Assembly: GCA_001627925.1 (NCBI GenBank)
Contig: LUQC01000102.1
Span: 2,152 to 66,151, forward strand
DNA: 64,000 nt
Source: Rhodobacteraceae bacterium REDSEA-S34_B6
GTDB lineage: Bacteria > Pseudomonadota > Alphaproteobacteria > Rhodobacterales > Rhodobacteraceae
Direction: 5' to 3'
Position numbers and translations under genes: made by a program
The notes under the pieces: model-generated
The model's input: the letters and a program-made list of their open reading frames with translations, nothing else
Told to the model about the DNA's origin: nothing
Databases searched by the model: none
Shown: piece by piece, positions 53,821 to 62,781 of the stretch
How the letters are laid out: the number at the start of each line of letters is the position of its first letter
Position numbering within the stretch: the first letter of the stretch is position 1

Positions 53821-56583
53821 TTGACCGACGAGACTCAAAATACAGATACCTCAACCGATGATGAAAAGCCTATCAGCATCTATCACGGTCCTAGCGTTTC
53901 AATAACGAAGGAACTGAAAACGTCGTATTTGGATTATGCGATGAGTGTTATCGTTAGTCGTGCGATACCTGACCTGCGAGACGGCTTAAAACCGGTACAT
54001 AGACGCATTTTATACGCAATGCACGATAGTGGTAACACACACGACAAAGGTTATCGAAAGTCTGCCCGTCCCGTTGGTGACGTTATGGGTAAGTTCCACC
54101 CTCATGGAGATAGTGCGATTTATGACGCACTTGTCCGGATGGCCCAACCTTTTTCTATGTCTCTTCCGCTATTAGACGGACAAGGTAATTTTGGATCAAT
54201 GGACGGAGATAATCCTGCCGCAATGCGATACACAGAAGTTCGCATGGATAAACCCGCAAGTTTTCTACTCGCAGACATTGAAAAAGATACTGTTGATTTT
54301 CAAGATAATTATGACGGAAAAGATAGAGAACCAACGGTTTTACCAGCCCGATATCCAAATATGTTGGTTAATGGAGCTGGGGGAATCGCGGTTGGGATGG
54401 CTACCAATATTCCACCACATAATCTTGGTGAAGTGATCAATGCTACATTGGCTTTGATTGAAAACCCAGACTTAACTAGTGAAAACCTTGTAGAGTTTGT
54501 ACCTGGCCCCGATTTTCCAACAGGAGGCATAATTCTTGGCAGAACTGGCGCACGGAAAGCTTACACTGACGGTCGTGGCAGTGTCTTAATACGGGCAAAA
54601 ACTAAAATAGAGGAAATTAAAAAGGACCGTTATGCAATAATTGTGGATGAGATCCCGTACCAAGTCAATAAAGCGTCAATGATTGAAAAAATAGCTGAAC
54701 AGGTTAGGGAAAAGAAAATTGAAGGGATTTCCCATGTACAAGATGAAAGCGATCGAAATGGTGTGCGTGTCGTTATTGAACTAAAGCGTGATGCTACGCC
54801 CGATGTAGTATTAAACCAGTTATTTAGATTTACGCCCCTGCAAACATCCTTTGGTTGCAACATGCTAGCTCTCAATGGCGGCCGCCCGGAACAACTCACA
54901 CTACGAACATTTCTAACGAATTTTATCGCATTTCGTGAGGAGGTAGTTGCTCGAAGGACTGCATTTGAATTGAGGAAGGCCCGAGAGCGAAGCCATATTC
55001 TTTGTGGGCTGGCAGTTACGGTTTCTAATGTTGACGAAATAGTTGCAACTATAAGAGCGTCATCCGACGCATCAGAAGCGCGTGAAAAGTTAATGCAACG
55101 AAGTTGGCCAGCTAACGAAATTCAAGAATATATTGCCTTGATTGATGATCCAACACACAAAATAAATGATGATGGAACCTATAATTTATCAGAAGCTCAA
55201 GTCAGAGCTATTTTAGAGCTTCGCCTGCAACGTCTCACGCAGATCGGCGTGAAGGAAGTTACAGATGAATTGGAGGCGTTATCTTCGAAAATAAAGGAAT
55301 ACCTAGAAATACTCGCATCAAGATCAAAAATAATGGCGATAATATCATCTGAGCTCAATGAAGTAAAAGATCAGTTTTCCACAAATCGCAGAACTGAAAT
55401 AATCGATTGGGCTGGCGATATGGAGGATGAAGACCTGATTGAGCGAGAAGACATGGTCGTTACTATTACATCTGGCGGCTATATAAAAAGAACGCCCTTG
55501 GCAGATTTTAGAGCTCAAAGACGCGGTGGCAAAGGTCTAGCTGGAATGCAAACAAAAGATGAAGATGTTGTGACTACTTTGTTTGTAGCAAATACGCATA
55601 CGCAGCTATTATTTTTCTCTACTGATGGAATGGCTTACAAGCTTAAGACTTGGAGATTACCACTCGGTGCCCGCACTGCCAAAGGAAAAGCAATTGTTAA
55701 CATTTTACCAATACAAGCAGGCGTTTCTATAGCAGCAGTAATGCCCGTAGATGCACCAGAGGAAGAATGGGAAAAGCTTCAAATAATTTTTTCCACGTCT
55801 TCAGGCGATGTTAGAAGAAATGCACTGTCAGATTTTACAAATGTTAGATCAAATGGAAAGATCGCAATGGATCTTCCAGAAGATATAACATTGGTTAATG
55901 CTAGGATTGCAAATGAAGATGATGATGTGATGTTGGTTACAGATAGTGGCCGGGCTATTAGATTTTCAACTACGGCTGTGAGAGTATTTAAAGGAAGAAA
56001 GTCTACAGGCGTAAGGGGGATTAAACTTCTGGGAGATGACAAAGTAGTTTCGATGTCAATAATTCGGCATTTTGAGGCTTCACCAGACGAACGATCTGCA
56101 TATCTAAAAATGAGGAGAGCAGTGGCAGTAATGTCAGATGATGCAGTGGGCTCACCAGAAGAAGAAGACGAGGAAATTAATGCCAACGCAACAATAACAC
56201 CGGAAAGATATGCAGAGATGTCAGCTGCTGAAAATTTAATACTTACTATAACCGCAAATGGGTCGGGTAAACTTTCATCAAGCCATGATTACCCTGTTAG
56301 AGGTAGAGGGGGTATGGGTGTATCGGCGATAGATAAAAAAATGCGAGGCGGTCTTTTGGTTGCCAGTTTTCCAGTAGAAATAGAGGACCAAATTATGCTC
56401 GCTACATCAAATGGACAATCAATCCGTGTGCCAGTAGAAGGGATTTCGTTTCGCTCTCGTTCTGCCGGGGGGGTAAAAGTATTCAACACTGGCGAAGAGG
56501 AACAAGTAGTGTCGGTCGCTTGGATTGCCGAAAAGGGAGAAGATGCTGACGAAAACGAACTAGAAGCAGAAGACCCTACCTAA
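53821..56583 (+). CDS. gyrA: DNA gyrase subunit A
   Basis: Breakage-reunion subunit of the topoisomerase that introduces negative supercoils. The start is TTG at 53821; no in-frame ATG occurs before the conserved [20 protein letters not shown]. The catalytic tyrosine is in [10 protein letters not shown]. The quinolone-resistance region [17 protein letters not shown] keeps Ser and Asp at the two main resistance positions, the susceptible form. The C-terminal beta-pinwheel repeats ([43 protein letters not shown]) are intact. Length 920 residues is usual for alphaproteobacteria. Confidence 0.97.
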   Translation: MTDETQNTDTSTDDEKPISIYHGPSVSITKELKTSYLDYAMSVIVSRAIPDLRDGLKPVHRRILYAMHDSGNTHDKGYRKSARPVGDVMGKFHPHGDSAIYDALVRMAQPFSMSLPLLDGQGNFGSMDGDNPAAMRYTEVRMDKPASFLLADIEKDTVDFQDNYDGKDREPTVLPARYPNMLVNGAGGIAVGMATNIPPHNLGEVINATLALIENPDLTSENLVEFVPGPDFPTGGIILGRTGARKAYTDGRGSVLIRAKTKIEEIKKDRYAIIVDEIPYQVNKASMIEKIAEQVREKKIEGISHVQDESDRNGVRVVIELKRDATPDVVLNQLFRFTPLQTSFGCNMLALNGGRPEQLTLRTFLTNFIAFREEVVARRTAFELRKARERSHILCGLAVTVSNVDEIVATIRASSDASEAREKLMQRSWPANEIQEYIALIDDPTHKINDDGTYNLSEAQVRAILELRLQRLTQIGVKEVTDELEALSSKIKEYLEILASRSKIMAIISSELNEVKDQFSTNRRTEIIDWAGDMEDEDLIEREDMVVTITSGGYIKRTPLADFRAQRRGGKGLAGMQTKDEDVVTTLFVANTHTQLLFFSTDGMAYKLKTWRLPLGARTAKGKAIVNILPIQAGVSIAAVMPVDAPEEEWEKLQIIFSTSSGDVRRNALSDFTNVRSNGKIAMDLPEDITLVNARIANEDDDVMLVTDSGRAIRFSTTAVRVFKGRKSTGVRGIKLLGDDKVVSMSIIRHFEASPDERSAYLKMRRAVAVMSDDAVGSPEEEDEEINANATITPERYAEMSAAENLILTITANGSGKLSSSHDYPVRGRGGMGVSAIDKKMRGGLLVASFPVEIEDQIMLATSNGQSIRVPVEGISFRSRSAGGVKVFNTGEEEQVVSVAWIAEKGEDADENELEAEDPT

Positions 56584-56619
56584 GAAAACAAACAAAAAAG
56601 ATTTACAAGTTCGGAAAAG

Positions 56620-58116
56620 TTATCCTAAACAGTAAATTGAACTGTATTTTTTCTCGATATAGGAGATTAGCGGTTTCGCAGTTATTTCAAATCCACTAGC
56701 GTCTCTGATTAACTCAATTGGCGAGTACAACGAACCATGCTGATGCACTGAGCTTGAAAGCCATTCGGTAGCTTCTGATAAATTACCAATTTTTAAATTT
56801 TTGTTTAATGAAGGCAGTTGATTTTGCATAGCTTCAAACAAACATCCAGCATAAACATTACCTAACGAGTAGGTAGGGAAATAACCGAAAAGCCCCTCAG
56901 ACCAATGTACGTCCTGCAAAACACCATCACTGGGGTATTTTATGGATAATCCAAAATCCTTTTCAAACTCCTCGTTCCAGACATATTCAAGATCATCAGC
57001 ATTCAGGTGACCATCAATTAACCATTTTTCGAGCCTATACCTCAATAGGATATGGAGATTATATTGTAATTCATCTGATTCAGTTCTTATAAAACCGTTT
57101 TTAACAGAGTTGATAGATTTATAAAAAGAAGCACTGTCCTCAATGCCAATATCACCAAAATAATCCAAAAACTTTTTAAATAGCCATTCAGAGAACGCTT
57201 CAGATCGACCAAGCTGGTTTTCCATAATTCGGCTCTGGCTTTCATGAACGCCCATCGACACACCTCGACCAATACTGGAAAAGTTATATTCTTTTTCAAT
57301 GTTTTGCTCATACAAGGCATGTCCAACTTCATGAATGGTAGAATATATACTACCCAAAGGATCATTTACATCAAAGCGTGTGGTGATCCTTACATCATTA
57401 CCACTGCCTGAACAAAAAGGATGAACAGCAGTATCTATGCGCCCTCTCGAGAAATCATATCCAAAAGTAGCAGCAACTTCGTTACATAATGCCCTCTGAT
57501 TATCTACAGGAAAATGGCCATTTATTTCTTGGACAGGTGGTCGATCAAGCACTTGAGCCCTCAAGTCGACTAGCGCCGGTCTCAGTGTATCAAAAATAGT
57601 ATCAATATAATCAGATTTTATATCTGGTTCATAGTTTTGCAACAAAGCATCATACCTTGATAAATCAGTATCCTGCCTGATTGAATCAGCTTCTTCTTTT
57701 CGGAGTTCCAATACTTTGGAAAATTGTGGCAAAAATCTTTGAAAATCGTTATTTTTCCGAGCATCAACCCATACAGAATGAGCTAGAGTAGTGTGCTTTG
57801 CCAAGGCTCCAATCAAGTCATTTGGGACGCTAAGAGCACGTTTTAACTCTTTTTTCATTAAAGAAATTTGTCTCGATTCATTTTTTGACAAATTTTCTAT
57901 CTTGATGGAGTTTAGTAAATCTGAAAATTCATTAGATGTCTGTCGCTTATGTGCAATAACCATTAGACATGCTTGTTCTTCTGCTCTATCAACCAATGCA
58001 CCAGAGGGCATAATAGCCTCCTGATCCCAGCTATTTCTCTCAATAACTTTATTTAAGGCTATAGTAATTTTGTTAAACTCAAATAATTTATCAAGGGCAC
58101 TAGAAGTTTTATTCAA
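56620..58116 (-). CDS. Carboxypeptidase Taq (M32 metallopeptidase)
   Basis: Zinc carboxypeptidase of family M32, 498 residues, cytoplasmic. The zinc motif is TIHEVGHALYEQ (HExxH) and is followed by the family motif GVHESQSRIMENQLGRS that supplies the third ligand and substrate-side residues. Also typical is DVRITTRFD ahead of the zinc motif. It converges with gyrA and lies 15 bases downstream of ctaA on the same strand. Confidence 0.95.
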   Translation of the reverse strand: MNKTSSALDKLFEFNKITIALNKVIERNSWDQEAIMPSGALVDRAEEQACLMVIAHKRQTSNEFSDLLNSIKIENLSKNESRQISLMKKELKRALSVPNDLIGALAKHTTLAHSVWVDARKNNDFQRFLPQFSKVLELRKEEADSIRQDTDLSRYDALLQNYEPDIKSDYIDTIFDTLRPALVDLRAQVLDRPPVQEINGHFPVDNQRALCNEVAATFGYDFSRGRIDTAVHPFCSGSGNDVRITTRFDVNDPLGSIYSTIHEVGHALYEQNIEKEYNFSSIGRGVSMGVHESQSRIMENQLGRSEAFSEWLFKKFLDYFGDIGIEDSASFYKSINSVKNGFIRTESDELQYNLHILLRYRLEKWLIDGHLNADDLEYVWNEEFEKDFGLSIKYPSDGVLQDVHWSEGLFGYFPTYSLGNVYAGCLFEAMQNQLPSLNKNLKIGNLSEATEWLSSSVHQHGSLYSPIELIRDASGFEITAKPLISYIEKKYSSIYCLG

Positions 58117-58131
58117 ATCTAATTTTTCCGT

Positions 58132-59277
58132 CTAATTTATTGATTGTTGAGGTGGATAAGCTGCTAAAAAACGAGCTCTCATGACAACATACCACAGAAC
58201 AATTGCACCAAATTGATGAAAAATGGCAATATGCCACGGCGCCGAGTACATTACCGTGATAATCCCAATCAACATTTGCAGGAACATAAATAAAATAACA
58301 ACATTAAAAGCTTGTCGTATTTTAAAATTCCCAGATTTCCGTGCATTATACCAAACGAATATTCCAAATAGAAATAAAATGTATCCGGACATCCTATGCA
58401 TGAACTGAACTAATCCGTCATCTTCAAAAAAGTTTCTCCAGACGGGTTCCAATGCAAATAGATCCGGCGGCAAAAATCCACCAGCCATTAAAGGCCAATC
58501 AACATAGTTTCTTCCAGCATCAATCCCAGCCACCAAAGCGCCAATTAAAATCTGCAAGAAAACAAAATGCATCAATCCTGTACTTTTACCAAAAATTGAC
58601 TGGTCTCTTGTTCTTTGACGCGCAAGTATTTCGGCTTCAGATAAGCTCATCATGAAAATGTACCAAAGAATAAAACCTAATATGATAAAAGCTAGACCCA
58701 AATGGGTGGCGAGGCGATAGCTTGCTACATCAAGCATATTTTCCGAGAGACCGGAGGATACCATCCACCATCCTATTGCGCCTTGAAAACCACCTAATAT
58801 ACCCAGCAATAATAAACGTATTGTCCAACCGTTTGGAATCTTTTTTGACAGTAAAAACCAAGAAAACCCCACAAGCCAAACTAACCCAATAATTCTTCCA
58901 AGCTGACGATGCCCCCACTCCCACCAATATATTACTTTAAATTCACTCAAAGACATTCCAGAATTCTGCAATCTATACTCAGGAATAAGCTTGTATTTCT
59001 CAAACTCAGTATCCCATGCTTGTTCAGAAATGGGAGGGAGCGCCCCTAAGATTGGTTTCCATTCCGTAATTGAAAGCCCACTATCAGTTAAGCGGGTCAA
59101 GCCTCCAACTAAGATCATAAAAACTAATAAAATGAATAAACAGATCAACCAAGATCTCACATGTCTTCGATCTGAAATATGTTCAGACTGCTCGATTATT
59201 CCAGTTTTAATCTCTGAATTAGAAACTTTTGTTTCAGACCCAGAAACTTCTTCAAATATATTACGCTTGGATCCCAT
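58132..59277 (-). CDS. ctaA: Heme A synthase
   Basis: Oxidises haem O to haem A for cytochrome aa3 oxidase, in the inner membrane. Eight helices can be counted. Conserved features are ILVGGLTRLTDSGLSITEWKP and histidines in WWEWGHRQLGRIIGL, ATHLGLAFI, QFMHRMSGYI and AIFHQFGAIV, typical haem ligands of the CtaA family. I use the ATG at 59277 (preceded by GGGAAAAAAG) and not an in-frame GTG 21 bases earlier. It precedes the carboxypeptidase gene on the same strand. Confidence 0.95.
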   Translation of the reverse strand: MGSKRNIFEEVSGSETKVSNSEIKTGIIEQSEHISDRRHVRSWLICLFILLVFMILVGGLTRLTDSGLSITEWKPILGALPPISEQAWDTEFEKYKLIPEYRLQNSGMSLSEFKVIYWWEWGHRQLGRIIGLVWLVGFSWFLLSKKIPNGWTIRLLLLGILGGFQGAIGWWMVSSGLSENMLDVASYRLATHLGLAFIILGFILWYIFMMSLSEAEILARQRTRDQSIFGKSTGLMHFVFLQILIGALVAGIDAGRNYVDWPLMAGGFLPPDLFALEPVWRNFFEDDGLVQFMHRMSGYILFLFGIFVWYNARKSGNFKIRQAFNVVILFMFLQMLIGIITVMYSAPWHIAIFHQFGAIVLWYVVMRARFLAAYPPQQSIN

Positions 59278-59340
59278 CTTTTTTCCCAAAATCTGCACCG
59301 CTAGTAAAGTTGATCTTAATGATAATACTCTACTTCTTTA

Positions 59341-60081
59341 TTACAAATTGCGTGACTTTAACAAGTGACGCAAAATTCCGTGAAACGCTCGTACATCAGA
59401 CACGGTCAACGGCAACCTTGACCAAATATTTCTTAGACTACTCTTCATTGAGATAGCTTTTTCTTCAGGAAAGAAAAAACCAATTTTGTCTAATTCAGTT
59501 TCATACTGCTGGGAGAGTTTTTCAATCTCCATGATTGAAGCCATTTCGGTTTTTTTCTCATAAGAAAAATTCTCTGCTTGACTGTGCTGGGCTAAGAACC
59601 ATTCATAAGATAAAAGCAATACACTTTGCGCAAGGTTTATAGATGAAAAGTTGGGGTTGACCGGTACGGTAATCAATGCATTTGATCGGACTACCTCCTT
59701 ATTCTCTAATCCAGCTCTTTCAGGGCCGAAAATAATACCAACGTTGTCTCCCTCTGAAATTTTTTCTGAAGCTATTATCATCGCTTCCTTTGGGCCATAA
59801 ACGGGTTTGGTGATATCACGGTTCCTTGCAGTTGTTGCAAATACATAATGACAATCGCTTACCGCATCATTGAACACCGGAAAATGTCTTGCGTGGTCTA
59901 GTATTCTACCCGCTCCAGAGGCCGTCGCTACGGCACTTTGACTCGGCCAGCCATCCCTTGCAGCAACAATTCTCATATTTTCCAATCCAAAATTTAACAT
60001 TGCCCTCGCTGCTGATCCAATATTTTCACCCATTTGCGGCTTTACCAAAATTATTACTGGTTGTTTGTTACTTGCATGCAT
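59341..60081 (-). CDS. trmJ: tRNA (Cm32/Um32) methyltransferase, TrmJ-like
   Basis: SPOUT-class 2'-O-methyltransferase acting on tRNA position 32. Motif 1 is ILVKPQMGENIGSAARAMLNFG, motif 2 VGIIFGPERAGLENKEV and motif 3 PVNPNFSSINLAQSVLLLSYEW, all SpoU type, with the C-terminal extension typical of TrmJ. Length 246 residues. It is divergent from the ThiE-like gene. Other SpoU methyltransferases are alternatives, but the length and motif 3 favour TrmJ. Confidence 0.9.
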   Translation of the reverse strand: MHASNKQPVIILVKPQMGENIGSAARAMLNFGLENMRIVAARDGWPSQSAVATASGAGRILDHARHFPVFNDAVSDCHYVFATTARNRDITKPVYGPKEAMIIASEKISEGDNVGIIFGPERAGLENKEVVRSNALITVPVNPNFSSINLAQSVLLLSYEWFLAQHSQAENFSYEKKTEMASIMEIEKLSQQYETELDKIGFFFPEEKAISMKSSLRNIWSRLPLTVSDVRAFHGILRHLLKSRNL

Positions 60082-60171
60082 ATTTTAAATCCTGTTCTTA
60101 TCAAAAGATTTAGGATAGAAGTGTACAGATTAAAACCTTTATATTCCCGCAAATTTTGAATTTTAAGACGA

Positions 60172-60801
60172 ATGCCAATTAGTAAAAAAATAAACCATAA
60201 TAATCCAAAAATATATTTGATTACACCCTCTGAATTTGAACTAAGGATCTTTTCAGAAACATTGAAACGAATTCTGGATAATCATGAGGTGGCATGCATT
60301 CGCTTGGAGCAGTCATCGAGAGATGAACTGCTTATTGGTAAATCAGCAGACACTTTACGAGAGATTTGTCATAAGCGTGACATACCAATTATTATAGATA
60401 GCCATTTTATGTTAGTTGAAAAATTCGGGCTTGATGGAGTGCATTTAAAGGATGGCTCTAAATCGGTTCGAACTGCCAGAAAAGTTCTTGGTAAAGATCT
60501 CATAGTTGGAGCTTACTGTTTTCAATCTAAACATCATGGAATTAATGCTACAGAAGCTAGCGCCGATTATGTTAGTTTTGGCCCTATGTCTGGAGATTTG
60601 GGAGATGGGAAACATGCCGACCCTGACTTGTTCACATGGTGGAGTGAAATGATAGAATTTCCTGTAATTGCAGAAAATGGCCTGACCTCGCAGCTGGTTA
60701 GACAAATACAGAATAACACGGATTTTTTTGCGTTTAGAGAGGAAATTTGGAATACAGAGAACCCATCCAAAGCTCTAGAAAAAATTTTAAATAAAACCTG
60801 A
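60172..60801 (+). CDS. Divergent thiamine-phosphate-synthase-like (ThiE/TenI fold) protein
   Basis: A 209-residue TIM-barrel protein of the ThiE family by overall pattern: KIYLITPSEFEL, DGVHLKDGSKSVRTARKVLG, DLIVGAYCF, ADYVSFGPMSGD and FPVIAENGLTS. However, residues that bind magnesium and pyrophosphate in true ThiE seem changed: the ND-R motif reads IDSH and the HLGQxD motif reads HLKDGS, and the T-x-T-K loop is missing. It may be a TenI-like or inactive relative. It is divergent from trmJ and converges with olsA. Confidence 0.75.
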   Translation: MPISKKINHNNPKIYLITPSEFELRIFSETLKRILDNHEVACIRLEQSSRDELLIGKSADTLREICHKRDIPIIIDSHFMLVEKFGLDGVHLKDGSKSVRTARKVLGKDLIVGAYCFQSKHHGINATEASADYVSFGPMSGDLGDGKHADPDLFTWWSEMIEFPVIAENGLTSQLVRQIQNNTDFFAFREEIWNTENPSKALEKILNKT

Positions 60802-60802
60802 T

Positions 60803-61645
60803 TTAATCAAACTCATCAAACTTACCGTGGTGTACATGGCCACTCCTGACGTCTGATTCCAATAGTTTTGCCAGTTGCTTTCGGTTTTGCTGATCGGCAA
60901 TCGCTCGAGGCTTATGGAATATTAGTTCTATCCATCCTTGCTTGGCACTTGCGAGTGTGTGTACTAAATGAGCACCAAAACTCATTTCTCCCCACCAACC
61001 GTAAAACCATGGATTTGAGCCCATAGGTGCATGATAAATCACGGTAACTGGTTGAATAAATAAGTTTCGAGGCACATTAGTTTCAAAAAAAGCCGCAAAT
61101 AGACTGCTTTTGAATGGCAGTACACGTAAACTGTCCGTTGAGGTACCCTCAGGAAAAAACAATAGTTTCTGACCAGCTAGCAATCTTTCAGTGAAGATAT
61201 TTTTTTGCTTATGAGCTTGAAGTGCTTTTCTTTGGATAAATACTGTGCCAGTAGCTCTGGCCAACCAGCCTATTCCTGGCCAATTCGCAACCTCAGATTT
61301 CGCTACAAAATAAATTTTCTGTGTCGCGTTTAAAGCAAAAATATCAAGCCAAGATGAGTGATTAGCAACTACCGCTCCTCTCTCCTTCATGGGGAAACCT
61401 TCCACAGTTATTGAAATACCCAGAAGAAATAAAGATGTCTTGCATACGAGCTGCGTAACATATTGTGTGAGCGGCCGCCGAGAGCCCAGAAATGGATATT
61501 CAAAAATACGTAAAATTGTGTGAAGGATTAGCCCACCAAAAACAACGATGGCAACTGGAATACCACGCAAAAGAACGAGTACCCAGTTGACCAATAAAAG
61601 CTCTCCAGCTGTTGGTTCTTTTCTGCCTCGCCACGAAGTACTCAT
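60803..61645 (-). CDS. olsA: Acyltransferase of PlsC family, likely OlsA
   Basis: Adds a second acyl chain to lyso-ornithine lipid (or to lysophosphatidate). The acyltransferase motifs are NHSSWLDIF (HX4D), FIQRKA and FFPEGTSTD. An N-terminal hydrophobic helix anchors it to the inner membrane (LLVNWVLVLLRGIPVAIVVFG). Length 280 residues. It overlaps the olsB-like gene by 4 bases, and this coupling is the reason for preferring OlsA over a general PlsC. Confidence 0.82.
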   Translation of the reverse strand: MSTSWRGRKEPTAGELLLVNWVLVLLRGIPVAIVVFGGLILHTILRIFEYPFLGSRRPLTQYVTQLVCKTSLFLLGISITVEGFPMKERGAVVANHSSWLDIFALNATQKIYFVAKSEVANWPGIGWLARATGTVFIQRKALQAHKQKNIFTERLLAGQKLLFFPEGTSTDSLRVLPFKSSLFAAFFETNVPRNLFIQPVTVIYHAPMGSNPWFYGWWGEMSFGAHLVHTLASAKQGWIELIFHKPRAIADQQNRKQLAKLLESDVRSGHVHHGKFDEFD

Positions 61646-62484
61646 CGAAAATAAGTTTCTTTTCTATATGCGGACAGCTTTTTCAAATTCGCCCTCTCAA
61701 TATCAAGAACCATACATACATCTATTGTATTGAATGCGTGATCTATATAAGCGTCTTTACCAACAAAGCCACCGATCCGAAGATACGCTTTTATTAATGA
61801 TGGAATTTGCTTCATAGCAGCGACACGGTCGACTTTATGCATATCAACTAAATCCATCCTTTGCTTGTTTGGTGATTTTGCCGTTACCATCAGATCCGGC
61901 GGAGCAAGATATTTACTATGAAGTAAACTTAACGAAGGCGCAATTTTTGACGGATTAGTTCCATGAAAACTTGCAACGCCAAACAAAATTTCAATACCAT
62001 TTTGGTACACATACTCTGTCAGCCCAGTCCACAGATGCGTCAGAGCTGTTCCTCCACGATAGGACTTATGAACGCAAGACCGTCCCAATTCCATAATTTT
62101 TCTGCCCGAATTCTTTAACTTTTTTAGATCGTACTCTTCCTGTGAATAGTACTCCGCACATATTGGAAGCTTATGGTCTGGTAACAAGCGATAAACACCA
62201 ACAACTCCCATATTTATTTCCCGTTTATTGTGGTCAAATAAAAGTAGATGATCAAAATATTCATCAAACTTGTCGCTTTCTAAACGAGCATTATGATCAA
62301 CTAGGTCAGAAGTTGCTCCCATCTCTTCAATAAAAACCTCGTACCGTAGTCGTTGAGCTGCTTTAATTTCATTCAAATTGCGAGCGAGCCGTACCGTGAA
62401 GTTATCAAAACTGTATTTGTCCCACATCAAAAATAATACATCTTTCAACTTATAGAAAGGGCGCTTAGAACTATTTATAAGCAC
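61642..62484 (-). CDS. olsB: L-ornithine N-acyltransferase, OlsB-like
   Basis: Transfers a 3-hydroxyacyl chain from ACP to ornithine, the first step of ornithine-lipid synthesis. The GNAT-type fold shows FTVRLARNLNEIKAAQRLRYEVF, GVVGVYRLLP, MELGRSCVHKSYRGGTALTHLW, and ILFGVASFHGTNP, all as in OlsB/hemolysin-type acyltransferases. The open frame begins at a GTG at 62484; an ATG at 62427 is an alternative start that gives a more usual N-terminus. It lies 13 bases after a DUF3553 gene. Confidence 0.88.
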   Translation of the reverse strand: MLINSSKRPFYKLKDVLFLMWDKYSFDNFTVRLARNLNEIKAAQRLRYEVFIEEMGATSDLVDHNARLESDKFDEYFDHLLLFDHNKREINMGVVGVYRLLPDHKLPICAEYYSQEEYDLKKLKNSGRKIMELGRSCVHKSYRGGTALTHLWTGLTEYVYQNGIEILFGVASFHGTNPSKIAPSLSLLHSKYLAPPDLMVTAKSPNKQRMDLVDMHKVDRVAAMKQIPSLIKAYLRIGGFVGKDAYIDHAFNTIDVCMVLDIERANLKKLSAYRKETYFR

Positions 62485-62497
62485 ACAATATTAGCAG

Positions 62498-62686
62498 TCA
62501 ATTTACCATTTCCAACGCAATTAAGGATCCATCGATAACTAACTTTCCCATATCTTCAAAATTCACTGTAACTTTATTGCCTATTTTTGATTGCACTTGG
62601 CCGTTTCCCCACTCGGGTGCGTTTGGATTGAAAACAATGGCTCCAGGCTCTAGAAAAGGGTTTAAATCAATATTCTCTTTAACCAT
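62498..62686 (-). CDS. DUF3553 family small protein
   Basis: A 62-residue protein matching the DUF3553 pattern: FLEPGAIVFNPNAPEWGNGQ, then QSKIGNKVTVNFEDMGKLVI. This is a small all-beta fold of the type found as an add-on to UvrD-like helicases and as a stand-alone protein in alphaproteobacteria. Function unknown. It lies between proA (96 bases upstream) and olsB (13 bases downstream) on the same strand. Confidence 0.85.
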   Translation of the reverse strand: MVKENIDLNPFLEPGAIVFNPNAPEWGNGQVQSKIGNKVTVNFEDMGKLVIDGSLIALEMVN

Positions 62687-62781
62687 ATCTTGCTTCCAAA
62701 CATTTTTAAGATTTCAGATCAACAAATCACGATGTAAATATAGAGCCAAAATAAAACTCATAAAAACAATTGACACTATTT

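Noticed and set aside
55779-56186. 135-codon minus-strand open frame inside gyrA
   Set aside because: Antisense to the conserved GyrA C-terminal repeats; serine/threonine-rich translation without family resemblance.
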